A DNA stretch of 64,000 bases from positions 2,356,001-2,420,000 of the forward strand of contig JBHGNT010000017.1 of assembly GCA_043228905.1 (NCBI GenBank). Direction: 5' to 3'. This DNA is from Azolla caroliniana. Its lineage: Eukaryota; Polypodiophyta. The position numbers and the translations under genes are program-made. Position 1 is the first letter of the stretch. Each line of letters opens with the position of its first letter. Shown here piece by piece: positions 41,337-50,331 of the stretch. The notes under the pieces were generated by a model. The model made no database searches. It saw nothing but the letters and a program-made list of their open reading frames with translations, and had not been told where the DNA came from.

Positions 41337-44300
41337 TCCGCCCCCACCTAACCGTGCATCCTCCGGTATGCACCAAGAGAGTTGGGACGGAGAAAACCGG
41401 CCCGTCTTCATTTCTTCGCCCGTCGGTTCTTCCTCGTTTTCGGATCTTTCGTCACTGCTGACTAGGAGAGCTGGGTCTGGCTCGTCGTCGTGTCGCTTCT
41501 TGAACGCTTTGATCCGCTTCCCCGCAACCGGTATCGCCATTCTCGTGCCGTCGAGTTCCGCCAGGTGATATGTCCCGTTGTCATTGGCGCTCCGTACCAC
41601 GTAAGGCCCGAACCACCTTCGCGCGAACTTCCGTGTAGCTCGGTGCTGGTTGTCGAGGCTGCTGTCGTAGACGAGCACCCAGTCACCTTCTTCGATTTTC
41701 TTCGGTCGGAGCCGGTGCGTTCGGTCGAACCGGGCTTTGTTCTTTGTCCTCGCCACCCGGAGCTTCTCCGCAGCCAGTGCCACGTCCTCCGGTCTCCGCT
41801 CGAGCTGTCGTATACGTGCGGCCAACAACTCTTCCCGGCTCATCTCGTCCCTCCAGTCGACCGTTGCCCACGAGGAGATCGTCCGTTCCATCGGCATGAT
41901 CGGCTTCTGGCCGAACATGAGCTCCGTCGGCATATACCCGGTTACCGAACTGTGCGTGGTCCGGTCTGCCCACAAAGCATAAGGTAGCAGCCCCGGCCAG
42001 TTACCGACTCGGCCTCTGCATGCCCGAACCAACGCCTTGACGATCGGTCCGTGTCCGCGCTCCACCTTTCCATTCGCCTCCGGATTGTACGCAGTGGTGA
42101 GCGAGAGCTTGACTCCAAGCCGGTCGAACAGCTCCGCGGCCTCTTCGGCGTCCAACTCCCCTCGGTCAGCCACGATCTTCCCGACGCACCCGTACCGGCA
42201 TATCACGTCTTCGATTAGGAACCGGCATACGGCCGCGGTCGTTTTGTTCGGAAGGGCCCGGCCTTCCACCTGGTTCGTCAGATCCTCCCGCGCTAGGACC
42301 AGGTACCGCATCTGTCCTATCCCCATTGGCATCGTCACCAGATCTACCATCCATTTGAAGTGGATGGTCGGAGGGTACGTGGGGTGAAGCTCGTCCCGAT
42401 GTCGGACTATGGAGTGCATCTGACAGCTCTCGCAAGTTGTCACGAACCGATGCACGTCCTGGTACTGCCCCGGCCACCAATACTTCCCCTTCAGTTTCTC
42501 GAACGTAGCCCATGTTCCCCGGTGTCCAGCCCAAGGGCTGTCGTGGTAGGCCGTCAGCAGCTCCTCCTGTTCTTCCTTCATCGCCACCACCCGGAGCGGA
42601 GCGCCGTCCCTCTTCTTCGGGTGCTTCCATAGATAGCCATCCCGCAGAAAGAACCGGTACGCTTTCTTCCGGATCCGGTTGGCCTCGTCCTTCGTCCATG
42701 ACGCATCGGGCGTCATTGTCTTCAAAAACCCACCGATCTGCAGCCACTCCCCGTCGTACTTGCTCGCGTCGAAGTCGTTAAGCGCCGGAGTGCTTGTTCC
42801 GTCGGTCGTTACATACGCAGTCTCGAAGAAATCCACGCCGACCTCTTCGTCCTCCGAAACCATGCCGCCCTCGTCATCGAATCTCGCCCTTGAAAGCATG
42901 TCGGCCATGGCGTTGTCTTTCCCGGAAATGTGTCGTATTTCCGGGTCCAGGGACTTGATGTACGCTATCCACCTGAGCATTGCCAGGTCCGGCGTCGCGC
43001 ATCCGGAAACCATGCCGAGAATTGGCATGCAATCCGTCTCTATGATTACCTCCGTCCCGATCAGATAGTCCTTGTCGGCCTTCACCGCCGAAACGATACC
43101 CCAGAGTTCGCGTTTAACCTGGGCGTATCCTCGCTGCCGTTCGCTGAGGACCTTCGCGCCGAATCGGATCGGAAACCGATTGCCGTCCTCGTCTCCTTGG
43201 TTGACGACCCACCCGATTCCGGTCGGACTCGTGTCAACCGTTATGTACACTGGGGTGCCTTTCCGGTAGACGGCCTTTCGGAGCGCCGGTGCTGCCGAAA
43301 GAGCCTCCTTCAGCTTCCGGACCGACTCCGTGTGCTTGTCTAGCCATTCGAATCTTCGCCCTTTCTTCAATAATCCGTACAGCGGCCCCGCGACGTGCGC
43401 GTAATGCGGGATCCATATGTGGTAGAAGGCGCATGCTCCCAAGAATCTTCGTACTTCCGTGACCGAGCTGCATTCAGGCTTCATCGCGGAGATGGCTTCT
43501 ATCTTTGCCGGGGACGGTTTCCGGCCATATGGTCCACATAAATGTCCGACCACCATGATTTCCGACTGCCCGAACGCTGACTTCTCCCCCGAGAAGGTGA
43601 GCCTCGCATCCTCTAGCCTTTGCAGCACCTTCTCGCAGTCGTCGATGTGCGTCACCACGAATCGCCGGCATCCGTCCGGCCCGATCGTCTCGTTCTTCTC
43701 TTCTACCGGGCATCCCTTGATCGGGATGTCTTCTAGAAACGGCATGGTGATGTCCGGGATGCAGTCCCTCAGCACCTTGTTCATTGCATTCACCATGTGG
43801 GCCACCGAGTTGGTCCCTCCTTGCGGCAGCGTACACATCCGCACTAGGCCGAGGGGAGTTCGCATCGTCGTAATGTCTCTGCTCTCCACGGCTAGCTGGA
43901 ACTGGTCGTACCCTGAGTATAGATCACCGACCGAGTAAATCGACCTTCCGGCGAAGGCCTCCGCGAACTCGTCTATGGTCGGTCCGATCCCTGCGTTCCG
44001 AATGGTCACCCTATTGACCGGTTGCAGGTCCTGAATGAAGCGCAATGATCCGTTTTTCTTTGGTACCGTAAACCACCGGTTCGAGTACGGGGCGCTCGAC
44101 GGCTCGAGAATGCCCATATCAACTTTCTGCTTCAACAGCTCCATCAACTTCGGGATGTGAGCTCTCGGAACCGGAATTGGCTTGAGATTCCACGGTACAT
44201 GCGGTACCGTGAATATCACCATCGGCTCTACGATCGTCGGGTCTACGCACCCGATTTCCTCCGGTGAGAATGCGAAGGCTTTCCCGTGCCTTCCGAGCAT

Positions 44301-44765
44301 CCTCCGAAATCGGTCTTCCTCCGTCGGTAGTAGGAACCCGCCCCCACCGATCTTCAGCTCGCGGAGCGTCTCGTTGGTGAAGGTGTGTCCTATGCAGGCC
44401 GGATCTCGTAAGCTGGGGTCCGATGCAACCCCTTTGATTCGGGATTCGCTGCCCTCCGGTAAGGGCGCCGCAACTGGCCTCACCTTCCGGTCCACAGTCT
44501 TGTACTTGGTGCTAACTCGGGCCGTCCGTTCCGACTCGAGCCATCGACCGAAGTCCGCGATGACTTCGTACATTTCTTCGGAACATACCGGTATCGTCCG
44601 GTCTTCGTTAAGGTCTTCTTCGACTACCTTCCCCAGCATTCCCAAGGTGTCGTCGAAGGAGACTGCCTCCACGGCTCCGTTGATTTCTTCGTCAGGGCCG
44701 AGAACTCCGCACGCTCGAAGTCTCCCCTCCGTCTTTGTTTTCTCTCGGCCGGCGATGCCGACCAT
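41313..44765 (-). CDS. Gypsy-C Pol: RT, RNase H, integrase
   Basis: 1,150 residues from ATG 44765; the frame stays open further upstream into the end of gag, in the +1 frame. RT: PYSNRWFTVPKKNGSLRFIQ, DLYSGYDQF (motif A Asp), PQGGTNS, then MPFLEDIPIKG, where family member D has FLDDIPIKG, so the first catalytic Asp of the YXDD-type box is Glu here (about 43727-43740). RNase H: YITVDTSPTGIGW, the Glu of KRELWG, ETDCMP. Integrase: HRGTW and C..C of CESCQMH, DLVTMP (Asp), VADRGEL (Asp), NPEANGKVERG (Glu); GPYVV module; no chromodomain. The C-terminus CREENRP and stop lie inside the LTR. Because of FLED the RT may be inactive and the copy moved in trans; that is inference. Confidence 0.92.
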   Translation of the reverse strand: MVGIAGREKTKTEGRLRACGVLGPDEEINGAVEAVSFDDTLGMLGKVVEEDLNEDRTIPVCSEEMYEVIADFGRWLESERTARVSTKYKTVDRKVRPVAAPLPEGSESRIKGVASDPSLRDPACIGHTFTNETLRELKIGGGGFLLPTEEDRFRRMLGRHGKAFAFSPEEIGCVDPTIVEPMVIFTVPHVPWNLKPIPVPRAHIPKLMELLKQKVDMGILEPSSAPYSNRWFTVPKKNGSLRFIQDLQPVNRVTIRNAGIGPTIDEFAEAFAGRSIYSVGDLYSGYDQFQLAVESRDITTMRTPLGLVRMCTLPQGGTNSVAHMVNAMNKVLRDCIPDITMPFLEDIPIKGCPVEEKNETIGPDGCRRFVVTHIDDCEKVLQRLEDARLTFSGEKSAFGQSEIMVVGHLCGPYGRKPSPAKIEAISAMKPECSSVTEVRRFLGACAFYHIWIPHYAHVAGPLYGLLKKGRRFEWLDKHTESVRKLKEALSAAPALRKAVYRKGTPVYITVDTSPTGIGWVVNQGDEDGNRFPIRFGAKVLSERQRGYAQVKRELWGIVSAVKADKDYLIGTEVIIETDCMPILGMVSGCATPDLAMLRWIAYIKSLDPEIRHISGKDNAMADMLSRARFDDEGGMVSEDEEVGVDFFETAYVTTDGTSTPALNDFDASKYDGEWLQIGGFLKTMTPDASWTKDEANRIRKKAYRFFLRDGYLWKHPKKRDGAPLRVVAMKEEQEELLTAYHDSPWAGHRGTWATFEKLKGKYWWPGQYQDVHRFVTTCESCQMHSIVRHRDELHPTYPPTIHFKWMVDLVTMPMGIGQMRYLVLAREDLTNQVEGRALPNKTTAAVCRFLIEDVICRYGCVGKIVADRGELDAEEAAELFDRLGVKLSLTTAYNPEANGKVERGHGPIVKALVRACRGRVGNWPGLLPYALWADRTTHSSVTGYMPTELMFGQKPIMPMERTISSWATVDWRDEMSREELLAARIRQLERRPEDVALAAEKLRVARTKNKARFDRTHRLRPKKIEEGDWVLVYDSSLDNQHRATRKFARRWFGPYVVRSANDNGTYHLAELDGTRMAIPVAGKRIKAFKKRHDDEPDPALLVSSDERSENEEEPTGEEMKTGRFSPSQLSWCIPEDARLGGGGCREENRP

Positions 44766-44799
44766 CGCACATGCTCCGCTGCCGGAGAAGCAAAATTTC

Positions 44800-47013
44800 C
44801 TACCTATTGTACACGGTTTTATCGTACAGATGTGGGGTTTTTCCGGAGCATCCGGACTGTCGCGGCCCCACGCCTTGGCAGTCCTCTCTAAAATCCTCTC
44901 GGCTTTCGGAACCGAGGGAGTCGCGGTTACGTTCGTGGTTTGGCCGTACCGTCAGAAACTGGACCGAATGGCGCCCGTCTTGGCTTTTGACCCTCGCGTA
45001 GGCCGAACCATTGTTCAGCACCTTGGTCTCCATTCGCGCCGCCGTGATGTACGGCTCTCCCAGTATGACCGGATGCGAAGACGTCTCCTGCACGAAGAAG
45101 TGCTGGTCAATCTCGACGTCGCCGATCTTGACTCGCACATTCGGACAGGCCCCGTGCAGTTCCTCGGTGGTGCGCGTTGCTGCCCTTATTTTCCACCCGT
45201 GCTTGGTGTTGATCGGCCATTTGCCCTTCTTATAGAAGTCCATGGACATCAAATTGATCTCCGATCCGTGGTCCACCAAAGCTATCACCGGTTCCTGGAC
45301 ATCGCCGATCTTCACCAGGGTTTCCGTGGTCGCTCGGGCCCAGTGTGGTCTCGAATAGTGGCTTTCCGCCCACTCGTCTCCCAGCGCCATGTCGTCTAGG
45401 TGCGTCGTCCGCACTTCCACCGGTCTTTCCGGTTCTGTCTCCGTTGACAGCCTCTTCCGTTTCACCAAGTCCACGATGGAGTCGTGGAACTCCTTCTTGG
45501 CGATTCCCAGCACCTCTCGTAACGACAGCTCCACCTTGCTGTCGAGGATCCGTTCCTCCAGGACCTTTCGTAAGTCCGTGGTCCTTTCTATCTCCGTCCC
45601 CAGACGGTACCCGCCCTTCTGGGGTTTATCTTGCGTACCGGCCCCGCCGGCTTCGTCCCGTCGTGGCCCGGACCGGGTCTCGTATCGTTGTGAGGGCCCG
45701 GTCGTCCCGGGTTTCCCCACCCGCTTCTCTTCTACCAGAGCCTCGTAGTTCCGGCAAGCGGCTTCCACGAAGCCCGTCTTTTCCTCGACCGGGTCGCCCC
45801 ACCCGGTCATCTCCCGTACCCGTTTCTCCGCACGGTCCGATTCCTCCTTTTTAAGCCCTGCACCGGCAAGGCCTTCTAGCATCGTCGGCCAGAATCCGGC
45901 TTTGCTTTCTTTTCGGGCCTCGCCGCCCCCGACTCGAATGCCGGCCGACGCCGAGTAGTGGACGGTTTCCGCGTGTCGGGCCGCCGCCTCTTCCATCAAC
46001 CCTTTCATACCACCTCGCCCGTCGTTTCGGCTCAGGGCCCTTCGGGTGTCGCTGGCATGCACCCGTCCTTCCCACAGGTACACCACCCTGTTCCTCAGCG
46101 CCTCCGCGAAGTCGCCGCAGTCCTTCCGAATGTGGCCGACTTCATCGCACCACATGCACCTGTTTCCTGCCGCCGGCCGTCGGTCACGAGCCGGTTCGCC
46201 TCCTTCCCTTCGGGCCTGCGCGATTTGGAGGTCCTTTATCGCCTTCGTCAATTCCTCCAGCGCCGCTCCTCCGGTTGAGCCTCTGACTACGCCGGCCGAA
46301 GCCGAACCAGTTTCCAACCACTCTCGGGTCTCTTCCTTTCGCACCTGTGGCGCTGGTTCGAGCTTCCTTGCTGCGATCGAGCCCGACCCGGTTGCCCCGT
46401 TATCCGCCCATTCTCGCCGTTTGTCGAAACGGCCACAGACCTTCCTGACAGCCGCCCAGTCGGTAGTGAGCCCGTCTTCGGTTTCCAGCAAGAGGCCCAC
46501 TTGCTCCCGATCCCGCTCGTCGACCGACTTGACAAACAGCAAGACCCGGCTCGTGTCCAGGATGGTTCGGTCGAGCGCCGAAAGGCGCGCAAAGTTTTCC
46601 TCAAACTCCCGGAGGAGTGCCGACGCGTTTCTTCCCTTCCCCGGGGACTCCACCCATTCCATGAACCTTCGCTTCGAAAGCCGGAGCGCGTCGTCCAGCC
46701 CGTATTTCTCTAGGAGCCGACCTTCGAACTCCTCCCAGGTACGGCTCTCCGTCCGCACCTCGAGCACCTCCGCATGGATGCTCGGCATCGCCACTCGGGG
46801 AAATCCGGCAAGACGCCTTTCTTCCGGAATGTCCCGCATCAGCATCTCTGCACCGTAGGACGCCAAATACCTCGTGGCATCCTTCCCATCGAACCGGCCG
46901 ATCGTGCCGACGACCGCCTCAATAGCTCTGTCGAGGGCACCGGTGCCCTCGCGCGCGTTTACAATCCGATCCACGGCCGAAGCCATGGCCTCTGCAAGAT
47001 CCGACCCCCTCAT
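44800..47013 (-). CDS. Gypsy-C Gag-protease
   Basis: About 737 residues from ATG 47013 (MRGSDLAEAMASAVDRIV); an open frame with a GTG reaches 47040, but D also starts at MRGSDLAEAM. Capsid region with FEENFARLSALDR; zinc knuckle CMWCDEVGHIRKDC (CCHC, about residue 290); charged linker; and an aspartic protease near the end with ALVDHGSEINLMS, a DHG triad instead of DSG/DTG, also present in D. Protease is in the gag ORF, so pol holds only RT-RH-IN. Pol follows in the +1 frame with about 40 nt of overlap-compatible open sequence. Confidence 0.92.
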   Translation of the reverse strand: MRGSDLAEAMASAVDRIVNAREGTGALDRAIEAVVGTIGRFDGKDATRYLASYGAEMLMRDIPEERRLAGFPRVAMPSIHAEVLEVRTESRTWEEFEGRLLEKYGLDDALRLSKRRFMEWVESPGKGRNASALLREFEENFARLSALDRTILDTSRVLLFVKSVDERDREQVGLLLETEDGLTTDWAAVRKVCGRFDKRREWADNGATGSGSIAARKLEPAPQVRKEETREWLETGSASAGVVRGSTGGAALEELTKAIKDLQIAQARREGGEPARDRRPAAGNRCMWCDEVGHIRKDCGDFAEALRNRVVYLWEGRVHASDTRRALSRNDGRGGMKGLMEEAAARHAETVHYSASAGIRVGGGEARKESKAGFWPTMLEGLAGAGLKKEESDRAEKRVREMTGWGDPVEEKTGFVEAACRNYEALVEEKRVGKPGTTGPSQRYETRSGPRRDEAGGAGTQDKPQKGGYRLGTEIERTTDLRKVLEERILDSKVELSLREVLGIAKKEFHDSIVDLVKRKRLSTETEPERPVEVRTTHLDDMALGDEWAESHYSRPHWARATTETLVKIGDVQEPVIALVDHGSEINLMSMDFYKKGKWPINTKHGWKIRAATRTTEELHGACPNVRVKIGDVEIDQHFFVQETSSHPVILGEPYITAARMETKVLNNGSAYARVKSQDGRHSVQFLTVRPNHERNRDSLGSESREDFREDCQGVGPRQSGCSGKTPHLYDKTVYNR

Positions 47014-47035
47014 CTTCTGCTCTTCTGCCGCCTCT

Positions 47036-47053
47036 TTCACGTCGGGTTCACCA
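47036..47053 (-). promoter_or_regulatory. Gypsy-C primer-binding site
   Basis: TGGTGAACCCGACGTGAA on the minus strand, 4 nt from the 5' LTR, identical to the Gypsy-E site. Confidence 0.85.
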
Positions 47054-47057
47054 AAGA

Positions 47058-47846
47058 TGTCGAGTTATTACGCAAGTGCGTGTGGAAACGAGGCGGGACC
47101 GCGGGGGTCTCGAACCAAAGAGCAAGCGAGGGAGGAGAAAGAGAGAGAACCGGCTACGCAGGACCGGGAATACACAGGGACACGGCCCTTCAGCACGGAG
47201 AACGCGAACGAACACCGACACAGACAGATGCGAATGACTAAATATATATATCAAGAATGGCTAACACGACTACAACCCTCGATGGGGCACAGGTTGGTTA
47301 CAACCGAGCAGGCCGGCGAACAGATGCCGATGCCTGTTCGCTTCGACGCACAAGGGGTAGCCGGTCGGAGGTGCTGCCGGAAGCACTCGGGCGTTCCTCG
47401 AAACAGCGCGAGCCTCCTCGGAACCCTGCACAGAAAGCTATGGAGCTCGAGAAGGAAGGAAACAGAGAGAGAAGCGTCCAGAAACGGTCCGGCAGCACTT
47501 CGTCCTCCCTGCCCCAGATACCCCGCAACAGCTCTTTCCTGCTCCTTATATAGGCCGACGAGCAGGCCGTCATGTCAGCTTTATTCCCTGTCCCTTTTGG
47601 ACAGGGATTCGCTTCGTCCTTCACGCATCCGCGTAGTTACGCCGCCGACTCGTACGGTTCCTTCGCTCGCGCGCGCGACCGAAAAGACTGTTCGCGCGGT
47701 CTTTGTCTCCACTTGTGTTAGGGTCCGTTCCCGCCGATTATCCTCCCAATTCGCTTCTATGTACAACTCGGAGCGTGCGCGCGTGAAGAACCGGTTCCCA
47801 CGCCTTGGTGCGCCGATTCCGCCTATGGACGGTTTTCTTCACGACA
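47058..47846 (-). repeat. Gypsy-C 5' LTR
   Basis: 789 bp, apparently identical to 40548-41336. It contains CTTATATAGG in plus orientation near 47545, a palindromic TATATA-like core. Confidence 0.95.
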
Positions 47847-48066
47847 GCGTGTGCGTGGAGAAACGAGGCGGGACCACCGGGGTCTTGAACCGAAGAGCAG
47901 GTGATAGAAGGGGAAAGAGAAAGAGAGAGACGCTCGGTCACGTATGAGCAAAGAACACAGGGGCACGGCCCGTCAACACAGAAGACGCGAATGGACATAG
48001 AGACAGGGAGGCATAAGTGTTTGTATATTAACGAATAACAAATACACAACAGAGCACACGAGTGGT
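47847..48066 (-). repeat. Gypsy-D left LTR fragment
   Basis: Matches 52300-52525 of Gypsy-D's right LTR (GTGGAGAAACGAGGCGGGAC through GAGCACACGAGTGGT). Homology stops sharply at 48066, where a hairpin begins. Confidence 0.88.
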
Positions 48067-48102
48067 CTAAAATATCCCCTTGAATGAAAGGGGATATTTT
48101 AG
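48067..48102. repeat. perfect 15-bp hairpin
   Basis: CTAAAATATCCCCTT, loop GAATGA, AAGGGGATATTTTAG. It lies exactly at the point where Gypsy-D LTR homology ends. Confidence 0.95.
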
Positions 48103-48494
48103 TCTCACTTTTGTAAAGTGTTATAAAAGGAGAGAGAAGGCACCATTGTGGGGGTTGCCTAATTTCCGGCCCGAGTAAGGTATACCACTGAGTCGAGGGG
48201 TCTACTTCTTCCCATTTCGTTTTAGGGTTAGGGTTTCGGTTAGGGTTTTCTTCTTGGGTTTTCCTTTAGGGTTTTTCATATAGTCGTTTGGTGTGGCCAT
48301 GGCGGCCACCATTTTGTTGTAATCATTCATTTCTTAATAGAACTTCTTGTTGAGTATCTTGATTGCATCTTCTTCTTCTATCATAATGTCATATTCGTTC
48401 TCTTCTCCTCTTGAGCTAATCTTTCTCCTCCACTCCCTAGTCCAAGACCCCCGTGGTCCCGCCCTTCTACACGCACGCGCGTAATAACGCGACA
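48103..48494 (+). repeat. plus-oriented LTR-like fragment of a third related Gypsy
   Basis: Has TTATAAAAGGAGAG (48123) and AATAGAACTTC, and ends GTCCAAGACCCCCGTGG through GCGTAATAACGCGACA (48494). That end is the LTR 3' end pattern of the C/D/E lineage but in plus orientation, opposite to D. It includes GTTTTAGGGTTAGGG-type runs near 48222-48276. It joins directly to D's truncated RT. Origin by nested insertion and deletion is likely. Confidence 0.6.
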
Positions 48495-50331
48495 TATTTG
48501 GTTATGTAGATGGGAGTGCCTTTCTCGTAGACAGCCTTCCGGAGTGCCGGAGCTGCAGCAAAAGCCTCCTTCATCTTTCGGACTGACTCTGTATGCTCGT
48601 CTCGCCACTCGAATTTTCGCCCCTTTTTCAGCAACCCGTATAGTGGCTCGGCAACGTGGGCGTAATGCGGGATCCATATGTGGTAGAACGCGCATGCTCC
48701 CAAGAACCTCCGTACCTCCGTGACCAAGTTACAGTCGGGCTTCCTTGCGGAGATGGCTTCCACCTTAGCCGGAGACAGTTTCCGGCCATATGGTCCGCAT
48801 AGATGTCCGACGACCATGATCTCTAATTGCCCAAAGGCCGATTTCTCCCCGGAGAAGGTGAGCCTCGCGTCCTCTAGCCTCTGCAGTACCCTCTCGCAGT
48901 CGTCAATGTGTGTCGCCATGAATTTCCCGCATCCGTCCGGTCCGATCGTTTCGTCCTTTTTCTCCATCGGACATCCCTTGATCGGGATGTCGTCCAAGAA
49001 TGACATGGTGATGTCCGGGATACAATCCCTCAGCACCTTGTTCATCGCATTCACCATGTGGGCCACCGAATTCGTCCCTCCTTGTGGCAGGGTACACACC
49101 GCACTCGGCCGAGAGGAGTCCGCATCATTGTAATGTCTCTGCTCTCTACGGCTAGTTGGAACTGATCGTACCCCGAGTACAGATCATCGACCGAGTAGAT
49201 CGACCTTCCGGCGAAGGCCTCCGCGAACTCGTCTATCGTTGGTCTGATTCCTGCGTTCCGAATAGTCACTCTGTTGACCGGTTGCAGGTCTTGAATGAAG
49301 CGCAACGTCCCGTTCTTCTTCGGTACGGTAAACCACCGGTTCGAGTACGGGGCACTCAATGGTTCGAGGATGCCCATATCGACTTTCTGCCTTAGCAGCT
49401 CCATCAGCTCCAGGATGTGAGCTCTCGGTACCGGAATTGGTTTGAGACTCCACGGCACATGCGGTACCGTGAATATCACCATCGGCTAGAATGCGAAGGC
49501 TTTCCCGTGCCTTCCGAGCATTCTCCGAAACCGGTCTTCTTTCGCCGGCAGTAGGAACCCGCCCCCACCGATTTTGAGCTCCCGTAGCGTTTTGTCGGTG
49601 AAGGCGTGCCCTATGCAGGCCGGATCTCGTAAACTGGGGTCCGACGCGACCCCCTTGATTCGCAACTCACTGCCCTCCGGTAAGGGTGCCGCGACTGGCC
49701 TTACCTTCCGGTCCACAATCTTGTACTTTGTATTAACTCGGGCCGTCCGATTCGACTCGAGCCCTCGACTGAAGTCCGCGATGACTTCGTACATCTCTTC
49801 TGAACAAACCGGTATCATCCGGTCCTCTTTAAGGCCCTCTCCGACCACCTCTCGCAGTATTCCCAAGGTATTGTCGAAGGAGACCGCCTCCACGGCTCCG
49901 TTGATTTCCTCGCTGGGTCCGAGAACTCCGCACGCCCGAAGTCGCTCTTCCGCCCTTGTCTTTTCTCGGCCTACGATGCCGACTATCGTACACCCTCCGT
50001 TGTCGGAGAAACAAAACTTCCTACTTATGGTACAAGGTTTCTTCTGTTTTGCTTCTATCGTACATTTGTGGGGTTTTCCCGGAGTGTCCGGACTGTCGCG
50101 GCCCCACGCCTTGACATCCCTCTCTAAAAATCCTCTCGGTTCTCGCCACTGAGGGACTCGCGGTTTCGCTCGTGGTTCGGTCGCACCGTCAGGAACTGGA
50201 CCGAATGACGCCCGTCCTGACTCTTGACCCTTGTGTAAGCCGACCGTTGTCCAGCACCTTGGTCTCCATCCGCGCTGTCGTAATGTACGGTTCTCCCAGT
50301 ATGACCGGGTGCGAGGACATCTCCTGCACAA
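48495..50331 (-). pseudogene. Gypsy-D pol, RT part only, broken
   Basis: Pieces 50331-49486, 49482-49051 and 49099-48507 match Gypsy-C Pol. A short deletion removes the SPEEIGC..PTIVE segment, with a stop at about 49485; a frameshift lies near 49090. The RT box is FLDDIPIKG (intact Asp pair). Sequence stops after YEKGTPIYIT in early RNase H and joins an LTR-like fragment, so the rest of RNase H and all of integrase are missing. Confidence 0.88.

Larger units (their letters stand above)
40548..47846 (-). mobile_element. Gypsy-C, young FLDD-type Gypsy
   Basis: 789-bp LTRs at 40548-41336 and 47058-47846 look identical base for base, and all translated frames of the two are identical. 4-bp duplication GCGT at 40544-40547 and 47847-47850. 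Two long ORFs are open without a break: gag-PR (47013-44800) and RT-RH-IN (44765-41313). PBS TGGTGAACCCGACGTGAA; polypurine tract GGTGGGGGCGGA before the 3' LTR. It is inserted in Gypsy-D's LTR, making it the innermost and youngest element of the nest. Confidence 0.95.

Noticed and set aside
40460-41461. 333-codon plus-strand ORF across the Gypsy-C LTR (and its copy at 46874-47947)
   Set aside because: Identical frames appear in both LTRs because the LTRs are identical; composition is GC-rich, and it is antisense to the element with no domain.
44182-46858. Long plus-strand ORFs (44182-45399, 46046-46858 and others) opposite Gypsy-C
   Set aside because: Antisense shadows of GC-rich gag and pol; Ser/Pro/Arg-rich translations without motifs. 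The same happens opposite Gypsy-D.
48222-48276. TTTAGGG-like runs as a second telomere-type tract
   Set aside because: Irregular and mixed with TTAGGGTTTCGG and TTGGG; such AAACCCTAA-type runs are frequent in plant leaders and LTRs.
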